Positions 7,908 through 16,003 of a DNA stretch of 64,000 nucleotides are shown piece by piece (within the stretch, counting starts at the first letter, position 1; each line of letters opens with the position of its first letter). This DNA is from DASXRC01 sp036506495 (GTDB taxonomy: Bacteria > Actinomycetota > Actinomycetes > Mycobacteriales > Micromonosporaceae). The stretch covers positions 75,411 to 139,410 of the forward strand of contig DASXRQ010000232.1 in assembly GCA_036506495.1 (NCBI GenBank), read 5' to 3'. Position numbers and translations under genes: made by a program. The notes beneath the pieces are model-generated. The model worked only from the letters and a program-made list of their open reading frames with translations. It was not told where the DNA came from and made no database searches.

Positions 7908-10064
7908 GTGACGAACGCGCCCGGCTCGACCATGACCCGCCTTGTCCCCCTCGTACGCGCCGGCCTGATCGCCGGGGTCGCCTCCGCCGCCGTGGCGTAC
8001 CCGATCGCCGCTGTGAGCGGCCTCGGCGCGAAGGCCGGGGCCGACATGATCAATTCGATGCCGAGCGGGCTGACCGGCGTGCCGCAGGCGCAGACGACCT
8101 ACGTCTACGCCTCGGACAACAAGACGCTGCTGACCATGTTCTACGAGGAGCACCGCAAGTACACGCCGATCTCGCAGATGTCGCCCTACATTCAGCAGGC
8201 GGTCGTGGCGTCCGAGGACGCCCGCTTCTTCGAGCACCACGGCGTCGACATCAAGGGCGTTGCCCGCGCGTTCGTCGCCAACCAGCAGGCCGGCGGCGTC
8301 TCCCAGGGCGCGTCAACGCTGACCATGCAGTACGTGCGCATCGCCCTGCGCGACGGGGCGCAGACCCCGGCCGAGGCGATCGAGGCGACCGAGCAGACCA
8401 ACCGCCGCAAGATCCGGGAGATGCGGCTGGCCGCCGAGCTGGAGAAGCAGCTGTCGAAGACGCAGATCCTGGAGCGGTACCTCAACGCCGCGTACTTCGG
8501 CCACCGCGCGTACGGCATCTTCGCCGCGGCACAGATCTTCTTCTCCAAGTCACCCGAGAACCTCACGCTCGGCGAGGCCGCTACGCTGGCCGGCCTGGTA
8601 CAGGCGCCCTCGGCGTACGACCCGGCCGGCACGGACAAGGGGCCGGCCACCGAGCGGCGCAACTACGTCATCGAACGGATGGTCGGCCTCGACTACATCT
8701 CGCCCGTGGTTGCGGCCGAGGCAATCAAGCAACCCATCCGGCTCAAGCTGACCACTCCGCCGAACGACTGCATCTCGGTGCCGCGCCGGCTCAACGGCTG
8801 GGGCTACTTCTGCGACTTTCTCAAGAACTGGTGGATGTCCCAGCCCGCGTTCGGCAACAGCGCCGGTGAGCGGGAGGACAGGCTGCGCCGCGGCGGCTAC
8901 CGGATCGTGACGTCGCTCGACCCGAAGATCCAGCGTGCGGCGCAGCGCCATGTGCTGCACAACCTGGCGTACCGGCATGCGTTCGCGAACGGTGCGGTGT
9001 TTGTCGAGCCGGGCACCGGGCTGGTCAAGGCGATGGCGGTCAACCGCGTCTACTCGCTGGACCAGCGCGGGAACGGGCCGCGAACCGACCGGCGCAGTGT
9101 CGTCCGCGGCACCTATCCGAACACCGTCAATCCCCTGCTCGGCGGCGGCGACCTGCCCGGCTACCAGGCCGGCTCCACGTTCAAGATGTTTACGCTGCTC
9201 GCCGCGCTGGACGCCGGGTTCAAGATGCACAAGTCCTTCTTCGCGCCGCGGCGCCTGGTCTCGCACTACCTCGCGGGGGCCGGCGAACCCGGCAGCTGCG
9301 GTGGCCGGTGGTGTCCGCAGAACGCGAGTGGCTCGATGACCGGCCGGCAGAACATGTGGACCGGGTTCGGCAAGTCGGTCAACACCTACTTCGTCCAGCT
9401 CGAGCAGGCGGTCGGTGCCGAACGCGCGGTGCGCATGGCCGAGCGCCTCGGACTGCGCTGGCGTACCGACGTCGACCAGATGATGGCCGCGCACGGCCGG
9501 GCCCACACCTGGGGCGCGTTCACGCTCGGCGTCGCCGACACCACGCCGCTGGAGATGGCCAGCGCGTACGCCACGGTCGCCGCCGACGGCCGCTACTGCC
9601 AGCCGCTGCCGGTGCTGTCCCTCACCGGCCCGGACGGCAAGCCGGCCATGTATACGCCGGCCGGCGCCAGCGCGCCGGTCGAGGTCGCCAGGCCGCGCTG
9701 CACCCAGGCCGTGTCCAAGGCGGCCGCGCGGGCCGCCGTGGACGCCGCCCGCTGCGTGACCGGGTACGGCGCGGCCCGCGGGTCGTGTGGCGGCTGGTCG
9801 ACCGGCGCCGCGGCGTACCCGATGGTCGGCAGGCCGTTCGCCGGCAAGACCGGCACGACCGACAACACCCGCGCCGCGTGGTTCATTGGTTTTACGCCGG
9901 AGCTGGCCGGGGCGAGCTTTGTCGCCGACCCGGACAACCCGTTCCACGCGGTCGGCGACGGGTACTACAACGACCCGATCGAGGTGGTGGCGCTGACCAT
10001 CCGCGACGCACTCGCCGGCAAGCCGGTCCGGCACTTCACGCCGCCTCCCGCCTCCATCCTGTGA
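7908..10064 (+). CDS. class A (bifunctional) penicillin-binding protein
   Basis: A 718-residue peptidoglycan synthase with one transmembrane helix (about 12-36). The GT51 glycosyltransferase domain holds the EDxxFxxHxG signature (Glu103, Asp104) and the GxSTLTMQ motif (about 134-141). The transpeptidase domain has the SxxK motif at Ser423-Lys426, SxN at Ser490-Asn492 and KTGT at 647-650, all intact. It should polymerise lipid II and cross-link glycan strands at the outer face of the membrane. The C-terminus is short, without PASTA domains. The GTG at 7908 is preferred because a -10-like box lies six bases upstream. A hairpin follows the stop. Confidence 0.92.
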   Translation: MTNAPGSTMTRLVPLVRAGLIAGVASAAVAYPIAAVSGLGAKAGADMINSMPSGLTGVPQAQTTYVYASDNKTLLTMFYEEHRKYTPISQMSPYIQQAVVASEDARFFEHHGVDIKGVARAFVANQQAGGVSQGASTLTMQYVRIALRDGAQTPAEAIEATEQTNRRKIREMRLAAELEKQLSKTQILERYLNAAYFGHRAYGIFAAAQIFFSKSPENLTLGEAATLAGLVQAPSAYDPAGTDKGPATERRNYVIERMVGLDYISPVVAAEAIKQPIRLKLTTPPNDCISVPRRLNGWGYFCDFLKNWWMSQPAFGNSAGEREDRLRRGGYRIVTSLDPKIQRAAQRHVLHNLAYRHAFANGAVFVEPGTGLVKAMAVNRVYSLDQRGNGPRTDRRSVVRGTYPNTVNPLLGGGDLPGYQAGSTFKMFTLLAALDAGFKMHKSFFAPRRLVSHYLAGAGEPGSCGGRWCPQNASGSMTGRQNMWTGFGKSVNTYFVQLEQAVGAERAVRMAERLGLRWRTDVDQMMAAHGRAHTWGAFTLGVADTTPLEMASAYATVAADGRYCQPLPVLSLTGPDGKPAMYTPAGASAPVEVARPRCTQAVSKAAARAAVDAARCVTGYGAARGSCGGWSTGAAAYPMVGRPFAGKTGTTDNTRAAWFIGFTPELAGASFVADPDNPFHAVGDGYYNDPIEVVALTIRDALAGKPVRHFTPPPASIL

Positions 10065-10133
10065 TCGCCGTCGATCGGTTACGTCTGATGGCGGATGTCT
10101 CGGCCCGGTGCCCCAGCGAAGGATGTGGATCGT

Positions 10134-10185
10134 CCGGTCGCGTCAACTGGACTGGCTCCGATCTCTCGTTACCAGTCGCGACCGG
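10134..10185 (+). terminator. hairpin after the PBP gene
   Basis: Arms 10134-10150 and 10172-10185 pair over 14 bp (CCGGTCGCG plus ACTGG against CCAGTCGCGACCGG) with a 3-nt bulge. It lies 70 bp after the PBP stop, in the gap between convergent genes. There is no U tract, as is usual in actinobacteria. Confidence 0.5.
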
Positions 10186-10229
10186 GTGCCCCTCGCCCAT
10201 CGGTCCCCTTCCTGGGCGTAGCGGGTGTG

Positions 10230-10269
10230 CGGATCGGCGAGTGGCCCGTCTCCGTCGCTCGCCGATCCG
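10230..10269 (-). terminator. hairpin after the ROK gene
   Basis: A perfect 12-bp stem, CGGATCGGCGAG at 10230-10241 against CTCGCCGATCCG at 10258-10269, lies 24 bp beyond the ROK stop on the minus strand. The 10065-10292 gap otherwise shows no gene. Confidence 0.5.
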
Positions 10270-10292
10270 TCGGCGGTCGGGTCGTTGCGCGC

Positions 10293-11306
10293 TCAGGCCG
10301 CCAACGTCTCCAGTGCGGCGATCGCCGAGCCGCGGGCGCCGGCCATGTCGAGGTCGGGGACGAGCGCGAAGGTAGCCACGTTGGCCTGCTCGTCACGCAG
10401 CGCGGTGTGCTTGTGCACCGTCTCGAGGAACCACTCCCGGAACTGCGGTTGGGTCTCGACGACACCGCCGCCGAGGAAATACGTGTGCGGGTCGGTCATG
10501 TTCGCCGCGATGGTGAACAGCCGGCCGAGCGCCATCGCCTGCTGTTCGAAGATGCGCAGCGCCAGCGGGTCGCCCCGCTCGCCGTACTCCCGGATGAGCT
10601 TGGCCGCGGCGCCGGGGGACTCGGCGCGGTGCAGGTCGTGGTCGGGGAACTTCGTCAGCCAGTACGGCAGCAGGTTCAGCTCGATACCGGTGAGCGACGC
10701 GACGCTCTCCGCGTCGCCATCGAAGCCACAGTTGCAGTGCGGCAACGGCTGCCCGTCGTCGAGCAGGCCCTGCATGGGCAGGTGCACGTGGCCGAGCTCG
10801 CCGGCCATGCCGGCCGCGCCCTTGACGACCTTCCCGGATTCGATGACGCCGCCGCCGAGCCCGGTGCCGACGATCGCCGCGACCGAGGAACGCTCCGGCG
10901 CCAACGGTCCGAAGTGGACGAAGTGGGCGTACAGCGCGGCCGCGTTGCCGTCATTGTTGTAGACGACGGGCAGCCCGAGCCGATCCTGCAGCGCGGCGCG
11001 CACGTCGAAGCCGCGCCACAGCGGGTGCGCGAAGTTCGTCGAGCCCTTCGAGGAGATGACCCCGTCCCCGCTCGCGGGACCGGGCGTGTCCAGCCCGACG
11101 CCCAGCACCGCCGACCGCGGCGTCGCGGTCAGCTCGAGGATCGCGTCGATCGAGTGCACGAGTGCCTCGACCGCCACCTCGGGGCCTTCGCGCACACGGC
11201 TCGGCGTCTCGACGAGCCGGTCCACGAGGAAGCGCCCGGACGTGTCGAGCACGGTCGCGTTGTTCGTGTTTCCGCCATTGTCCAGACCGACGACTACCGA
11301 GGCCAC
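10293..11306 (-). CDS. ROK-family sugar kinase or regulator-like protein
   Basis: A 337-residue ROK-family protein with no N-terminal DNA-binding domain, so more likely a kinase (glucokinase or N-acetylhexosamine kinase type) than a repressor. ATP-site motifs GLDNGGNT near residue 8 and VGTGLGGGVI are present, and YNNDGNAAAL carries the catalytic aspartate region. The ROK zinc motif (usual CxCGxxGCxE) reads CNCGFDGDAES, keeping two cysteines but losing the third, and the ExGH motif is ELGHVH. Substrate is inferred only. The GTG at 11306 is leaderless, with TAGGGT six bases upstream. Confidence 0.8.
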   Translation of the reverse strand: MASVVVGLDNGGNTNNATVLDTSGRFLVDRLVETPSRVREGPEVAVEALVHSIDAILELTATPRSAVLGVGLDTPGPASGDGVISSKGSTNFAHPLWRGFDVRAALQDRLGLPVVYNNDGNAAALYAHFVHFGPLAPERSSVAAIVGTGLGGGVIESGKVVKGAAGMAGELGHVHLPMQGLLDDGQPLPHCNCGFDGDAESVASLTGIELNLLPYWLTKFPDHDLHRAESPGAAAKLIREYGERGDPLALRIFEQQAMALGRLFTIAANMTDPHTYFLGGGVVETQPQFREWFLETVHKHTALRDEQANVATFALVPDLDMAGARGSAIAALETLAA

Positions 11307-11312
11307 ACGGCC

Positions 11313-11318
11313 ACCCTA
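11313..11318 (-). promoter_or_regulatory. -10 box for leaderless ROK mRNA
   Basis: TAGGGT on the minus strand, then GGCCGT and the GTG start at 11306. The same TAGGGT-6-GTG arrangement precedes the genes starting at 20226 and 40278. Confidence 0.55.
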
Positions 11319-11566
11319 GCGGCGCCCGCCCGAGTGCGGCAGGCTGCGTCCGGCCGGGCCGCCCACGTCGCGGCCCCGACGCTGTTGTCGACCCGTACCC
11401 GTAGCCGCCTCGCCCCGTGGCGGCCAGTGTCCGGGCACGGAATCACGGGCGGCTTCGGCGGCGCCGGGATTGCGGCTGCACGGCAAGCATCGGCGCGGCC
11501 CGTACAGACCCGTAACCGCCCGGGCCCATGTGGCGACGTGTGCGACCCGCCGGGCGGGAGCGGGAC

Positions 11567-11662
11567 CTAGTCGTCCTTGCCGAAGGTCGCGCGCACGACG
11601 AAGACAATGAGCGCGATCAACAGGATCAGCAGTACGCCGCCGCCTATCACCATGGGGCGCAT
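11567..11662 (-). CDS. 31-residue single-pass membrane peptide
   Basis: A minus-strand reading frame of 32 codons begins with ATG at 11662 and ends with TAG at 11567-11569. It encodes a short start, a run of about 19 hydrophobic residues (IGGGVLLILLIALIVFVV) and a charged tail RATFGKDD, the pattern of a small transmembrane peptide. Homology cannot be judged at this length. A short GC-rich hairpin at 11546-11558 lies just beyond the stop. The ribosome site is weak (GGAAG about 17 bp upstream). The neighbouring 11307-11566 gap shows nothing else I can support. Confidence 0.45.
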   Translation of the reverse strand: MRPMVIGGGVLLILLIALIVFVVRATFGKDD

Positions 11663-11786
11663 GGTACCCGCAAGATCTTCCGGCCGTTGGCTGGGAGAAA
11701 GGCCGCCCGGAGGGGAGCTGCCGCTCCCGCTCATTCACAGCGACAGGCCCATGATCGACGGGGAGCGCACCGCTAGCGCGTGCGCA

Positions 11787-11792
11787 TACGAT
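11787..11792 (+). promoter_or_regulatory. -10 box for winged-helix gene
   Basis: TACGAT (TAnnnT) ends seven bases before the ATG at 11800, without a Shine-Dalgarno sequence, consistent with leaderless transcription. Confidence 0.45.
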
Positions 11793-11799
11793 CGCGTCG

Positions 11800-12937
11800 A
11801 TGCGCGATGCTCGACCCGGCGACGCAGCCCACCGCCTGTCCTGGCGGCAGGCCGTGGCGTGGCGGATGGCGAAGCATCGCCTTGTCGAACGGGCCGCGCC
11901 GGCCGAACTCGTCCGCATCGTCGGCGACCTCTGCGGCCTGCACGCCCAGGTGACCTCCTCGGCCGAGCTCGGCCTGTGGGCCCGCACCGACGGCCTCGGC
12001 CGCGACGCTGTCCGGGCCGCCCTGTGGACGGATCGGACGCTCGTCAAGCTCTGGGCGGCACGGGGCACGCTGTATCTGCTGCCCGCGGATGAGCTGGGCA
12101 TGTGGCTGTCCGCACTCGGCACGCTCACGAAGTTCGGCAACGCCGGGCATCCCGAGATCGACAAGCTCTCGTCCGCGGTCGGCCGGGCGCTCGACGGTCG
12201 TGTCCTCACGCGCGAGGAACTGGCGGTCGCGGTCGGGCAGGTCAGCGGTTCGCCGGTGTTCGCCGAGTGGGTCCGGGTCAGCTGGGGGTCGTACCTCAAG
12301 GCGGCATCGTTCCGGGGCCTGATCTGCTTCGCGCCGAACCGGGGGACGGAGGTGCGGTTTACGGCCCCGGCGACGTGGGTCCGCGGCGGGATCGAAAGGC
12401 CGGAGCCGATGGAGGCGCTCCGGGCCGTCACTCGTCGCTTCCTGGCCGCCTACGCCCCGGCCACGGTCGAGGACCTGACGCGGTGGTGGCTCGGACCGCC
12501 CATGCCGCGCAGGGGTGCGCAGATGCTGGGTACGGTCGGCGACGAGGCCGTCGAAGTTGATGTCGAGGGTCACCGCGCCTGGGTGCTCGCGCGGGACCTC
12601 GAGGACATGCTCTCAGCCTCCTCGCCCGATGTGGCCCGCCTGCTTCCCGCGTTCGACCCGTGGGTGATCGGGGCCGCTCGCCCCCCCGCTGCTCGAGCCG
12701 CAACACCTGTCGCGCGTGTACCGGCCCCAGGGCTGGGTCTCTCCCGCGCTGCTCGCGAACGGTCGGATCGTGGGTACCTGGAGGCATGTACGCCGGGGCC
12801 GGCGGCTCACACTCGAGATCGAACCGTTCGGCAGGCCGCCGGCGCGGGCCCGCGCTCAACTCGAGGCCGAGGCGGAGCGGCTCGCCGAGTTCCTCGACTG
12901 TGGACTGTCGCACGCCCCCTTCCCCCGGTCGATCTAG
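11800..12937 (+). pseudogene. winged-helix DNA-binding (AlkZ-like) protein, frameshifted
   Basis: The frame from the ATG at 11800 encodes a winged-helix protein of the DUF1006/AlkZ-like group (segments LSWRQAVAWRMAKHRLVER, GLCGLHAQ-like, ARGTLYLLPADEL, YLKAASFRGLICF). AlkZ members are DNA glycosylases that unhook cross-links. After LLPAFDPWVIGAAR the family sequence moves to the next frame, where PQHLSRVYRPQGWVSPALL and LTLEIEPFGRPPARARAQLE follow, to a TAG at 12935-12937. The shift falls in a run of seven C (12681-12687); six C would restore a 378-residue protein. It could be a real pseudogene, a phase-variable tract or a sequencing error. Confidence 0.7.
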
Positions 12938-12990
12938 GGCGAATTCTGATGGTTGGAGATCAACTAATCAGAATTCGCCCTAGATCGACC
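12927..12990. terminator. bidirectional terminator, 24-bp perfect palindrome
   Basis: Arms 12927-12950 and 12967-12990 are perfectly complementary over 24 bp, with a 16-base loop that itself contains GTTG/CAAC. The plus-strand gene stops inside the left arm (TAG at 12935-12937), and the minus-strand APH-like gene stops in the loop (12964-12966). Each arm has a GAATTC, giving it lower GC than its surroundings. Its position between convergent genes makes a two-way terminator likely. Confidence 0.7.
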
Positions 12991-14190
12991 CGGTTGGGTG
13001 GTGGTGGTGGTGGTCGCTGCGGCCAGCCACGCCGGAACGTCGGACTTGTGGTACGGGCGCTCGGCGGGCTCGATGTTGGCGAGGAAGTGTGCGTAGACCG
13101 CCGCGTTGCGCAGCGCCGCGACCGGCCGGAGCAGGTCGACCGCGGCACGCGGGTCGCTGCCGGGCACGGCGGTCCGCCACCGGGCCGCCCACGCCTCGAG
13201 GAGGCCGTCGGCATCGTCCCGGTCGACGCCCTCGGTCAGCCGCAGGATGTCGAACCCGGGGTGACCGACGAACGAGTCGCCCCAGTCGATGAGCACCCGG
13301 CGGTCGGCATCACCGCGCACGTTGCCCGGGTGCAGGTCGCCGTGGACGAGGGTGTCGGGCAGGCCCGCGGTCGCCACCGCCGCCAGCCGCTCGTCGAGGC
13401 CGTCCACCAGGGCGCCCAGCCGCGGATCACCGCCGCCGTAATCGGCAACCACCGCGGCGAGCGTCGCCGCGAGCGGTGTCGTACGCCGGTCCGGCACGCC
13501 GTCGCCGACCAGCGCGTCGACGCGTTCGGCGGCGGCCAGCTGGACGCGGTGCATGTCCCGCGCGATCGCGTGGCGGACCTCGACACCCGCGCCGTACAGG
13601 TCCGCGCCCGGGACGTGGGCGAGCAACATCCGGCCGTCGTCGGCGGCGATCAGCGGCGGGACCGACGCGGCGAGGCCCGCACCGGGCGGCCGCCTCGCCA
13701 CCCAGCCCAGCACGGTCGCCTCGTGGGCGAAGAACATCGGCACCTGCTTGAGCCAGATGGTCCCGGACGCGGTGTCCAGCCGCCAGATCGCGGACAGGTT
13801 CCACGTTCGGACCTGAACGGCGGCGAGGATCTGGCCGCGGCCCGCCCGATCCAGGGCGTGCTCGGCCCAGGCCAGGGTCGCCCACGGTCCACCGGCCTCC
13901 GCGTACGGGGCCCGGCGCGGGTGTGGGGTGAGGTCGACGTCTACCTGCGCGGCGTACCGTCGCGGCACCGCACGGGTCTGTGCGAGGTAACTGACCGCGC
14001 CACCGTGCGGTGCCGGGCGGTCCGCGTGCAGCAGGCGCAGGACGGTGACCTCGACGCCGAAGCGCTCGCGGGCGCCGGCGACGACGTCGGTGACCTCCTG
14101 CCAGTACGGCAGCTCGACCGGAAACGGCGGCAGCACGCCGCGCGGCGTACCGCCCGCGTCGATGAGCACCAGCGTGACGAGCCGGGACAC
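12964..14190 (-). CDS. APH-fold phosphotransferase with extra N-terminal domain
   Basis: A 408-residue protein. The C-terminal two thirds is an APH-type kinase with the catalytic loop LVHGDLHPGNV and the metal motif LIDWGDSF intact. The first 130 residues form a separate alpha/beta domain (LVTLVLIDAGGTPRGVLPP onward, then PYWQEVTDVVAGARERFGV) that looks NUDIX-like in layout but lacks a clear NUDIX box. The GTG at 14190 is taken as start, 17 bp after the desulfurase-like stop, so the two genes are cotranscribed. A run of seven Thr codons sits near the C-terminus. The substrate is unknown. Confidence 0.7.
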   Translation of the reverse strand: MSRLVTLVLIDAGGTPRGVLPPFPVELPYWQEVTDVVAGARERFGVEVTVLRLLHADRPAPHGGAVSYLAQTRAVPRRYAAQVDVDLTPHPRRAPYAEAGGPWATLAWAEHALDRAGRGQILAAVQVRTWNLSAIWRLDTASGTIWLKQVPMFFAHEATVLGWVARRPPGAGLAASVPPLIAADDGRMLLAHVPGADLYGAGVEVRHAIARDMHRVQLAAAERVDALVGDGVPDRRTTPLAATLAAVVADYGGGDPRLGALVDGLDERLAAVATAGLPDTLVHGDLHPGNVRGDADRRVLIDWGDSFVGHPGFDILRLTEGVDRDDADGLLEAWAARWRTAVPGSDPRAAVDLLRPVAALRNAAVYAHFLANIEPAERPYHKSDVPAWLAAATTTTTTQPGRSRANSD

Positions 14191-14207
14191 TGCGCGCGAC
14201 CGCGGCG

Positions 14208-15428
14208 TCAGCCGGCCAGCTCGGCCACGCCGGCGAGCAGGCGATCGACGTCGGGACGGTCGTTGTAGTGAACGAGGCCGGCCCGCACCGCGCCGCCCGA
14301 GTCGCGAATGCCGAGCGCGCCCGTCAGCTCCCAGGCGTAGTTGTGGCCGTTCCACACGTTCACGCCACGCGAGGCCAGGTGCTCGGCGACCGCACGCGGG
14401 CTGTGGCCGGCGACCGTGAAGTACGCCGTCGCCGTCCGCCGCGCCGCCTTGCCGTACAGCGTGACGTGCCGCATCGCCGCGAGCCCGCTCAGCATCTCCG
14501 CGAACAGCTCCTGCTCGTACGCCTCGGCCGCGGCCAGCGACCCGAGCAGCCGCTCGCGCCGGGTGGGTCCCGCCGCTGCGGGGTGGAGCGCGGCCAGGTG
14601 ATCGACCGCCGCGGCGACGCCCGCGAGGTCCGCGAGGGGGGCGGTGCCGGTCTCGAACCGGTCCGGCACCGTCGCCGGCGCCGACGCGAGCCGGTCCGAC
14701 TCCAGCGTCTCCAGGAGCGCCGGCGACGCAACGACCGCGCCGATGTGCGGCCCGCTCCATTTGTACGCGCTGGTCGCGTAGAAGTCGGCGCCCAGCGCCG
14801 CCATGTCCACCGGACCGTGTGCCGTCGCGTGGACGCCGTCCACGTACATGAGCGCCCCGGCCGCGTGCGCGGTGGCCGCGATCGCGGCGACGTCCGGCCG
14901 GGTGCCGAGGATGTTGCTCGCCGCCGTGACCGCGACCAGCCGGGTGCGCTCGGACACCAGCTCCGCGTACTGGCTCGCCGGGAGTTCGCCGGTGGCCAGG
15001 TCGACCTCGGCCCACCGGACGGTGACCCCGGCCCGCCGGGCCACCTGCAGCCACGGCCGGACATTGGCGTCGTGGTCGAGCCGGGAGACCACCACGTCGT
15101 CGCCGGGCGCCCACCGCGCGGCCAGTGCGTACGCCAGCCGATACGTCAGCGTCGTCATGTTCGGGCCCAGGATCACTCCGCCCGGGTCGCCACCGACGAG
15201 ATCCGCGACCGCCCGCCGGCACTCCGCGACGATCGCGTCCGCCCGGTGGCTCGCCGGGAACGCGCCGCCGACGTTGCCGAGTCCGGCCCGGTACGCCGCC
15301 GCGATCGCGTCGATCACGGCGTGCGGCACCTGGGTGCCGGCCGCGCCGTCGAGGTACGCGTACCCGTCGGCCAGCGCGGGATAGGCGGCCCGCACCGCCT
15401 TCGCGTCGAAGCTTATGTCGTGGGTCAC
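14208..15428 (-). CDS. cysteine desulfurase-like PLP enzyme (class V aminotransferase fold)
   Basis: About 406 residues, the subfamily annotated as cysteine desulfurase-like. The PLP-binding lysine is in ATSAYKWSGPH, and the cofactor-phosphate and aspartate regions are GPNMTTLTYRLA and MYVDGVHATAHG. The sequence opens with FDAKAVRAAYPALADGYAYLDGAAGT, typical of the family. The conserved active-site cysteine loop of true IscS/SufS is not obvious, so the substrate may not be cysteine. The start is uncertain: GTG at 15428 gives a tidy N-terminus, and an in-frame GTG at 15446 adds six residues. It lies upstream of the APH-like gene in the same transcript. Confidence 0.75.
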   Translation of the reverse strand: MTHDISFDAKAVRAAYPALADGYAYLDGAAGTQVPHAVIDAIAAAYRAGLGNVGGAFPASHRADAIVAECRRAVADLVGGDPGGVILGPNMTTLTYRLAYALAARWAPGDDVVVSRLDHDANVRPWLQVARRAGVTVRWAEVDLATGELPASQYAELVSERTRLVAVTAASNILGTRPDVAAIAATAHAAGALMYVDGVHATAHGPVDMAALGADFYATSAYKWSGPHIGAVVASPALLETLESDRLASAPATVPDRFETGTAPLADLAGVAAAVDHLAALHPAAAGPTRRERLLGSLAAAEAYEQELFAEMLSGLAAMRHVTLYGKAARRTATAYFTVAGHSPRAVAEHLASRGVNVWNGHNYAWELTGALGIRDSGGAVRAGLVHYNDRPDVDRLLAGVAELAG

Positions 15429-15459
15429 GGCCCCAGCATGCCGCACGCCCGGCCGGCGG

Positions 15460-15993
15460 CTACGGCGCCGTCAGGCGCGCCAGGGCCCCGACGGTGTTCC
15501 AGTTGCGGGCCGTGCCGGCCACGCCGAGCCGGTTCCAGACTGCCGGAGTCAGCTTGCTGCGGCCCTGACCCCGCGCGTACCGCACGTACGCCGCGCGGTC
15601 GCCGAACTCGATCTCGTCCGGCGCGTACGCCGCCGGGTTCATCCGGGCGACGGCGGCCGGTGTCGGGTCGGCGGTCAGGAAGACCACGTGCAGGAACTTG
15701 GGTTCGGCCAGCGCGGCCGGGAACGGGTTGGCGCCGATCACGGCCTCCAGCTCGGCGTGCGTGCGGACGAGCACACGCGTGTCGACGCCCAGCTCGGATG
15801 CCAGGGCCTTCTCGATCCGACGTTCCAACGCGTCCGGCTTCGCCTTATCGGCGCTGATCACCGCGTTGCCGCTCTGCAGGTACGTCGACACGTCGGCGTA
15901 CCCCAGCGACTCGAGCACCCGCCGCACGTCGGCCATCGCGACCTTCCGGTTGCCCGCGACGTTCACGCCGCGCAGCAGCACCGCGTACCTCAT
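15460..15993 (-). CDS. DUF1697 family protein
   Basis: A 177-residue protein with the family opening MRYAVLLRGVNVAGNRKV and the internal YLQSGNAVI segment, full length for DUF1697. The function of the family is not established. The ATG at 15993 is the usual family start. An upstream in-frame ATG at 16005 would overlap the start of the divergent acyltransferase gene. The start codons of the two divergent genes are only 10 bp apart, so their promoters must overlap or lie inside each other. Confidence 0.8.
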   Translation of the reverse strand: MRYAVLLRGVNVAGNRKVAMADVRRVLESLGYADVSTYLQSGNAVISADKAKPDALERRIEKALASELGVDTRVLVRTHAELEAVIGANPFPAALAEPKFLHVVFLTADPTPAAVARMNPAAYAPDEIEFGDRAAYVRYARGQGRSKLTPAVWNRLGVAGTARNWNTVGALARLTAP

Positions 15994-16003
15994 CCTGGAC
16001 ACC

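Noticed and set aside
12938..14268. Continuation of the 11800 reading frame as one long protein
   Set aside because: After the C7 tract the frame is the wrong one for the family and runs antisense to the APH-like gene; the conserved 3' part lies in another frame.
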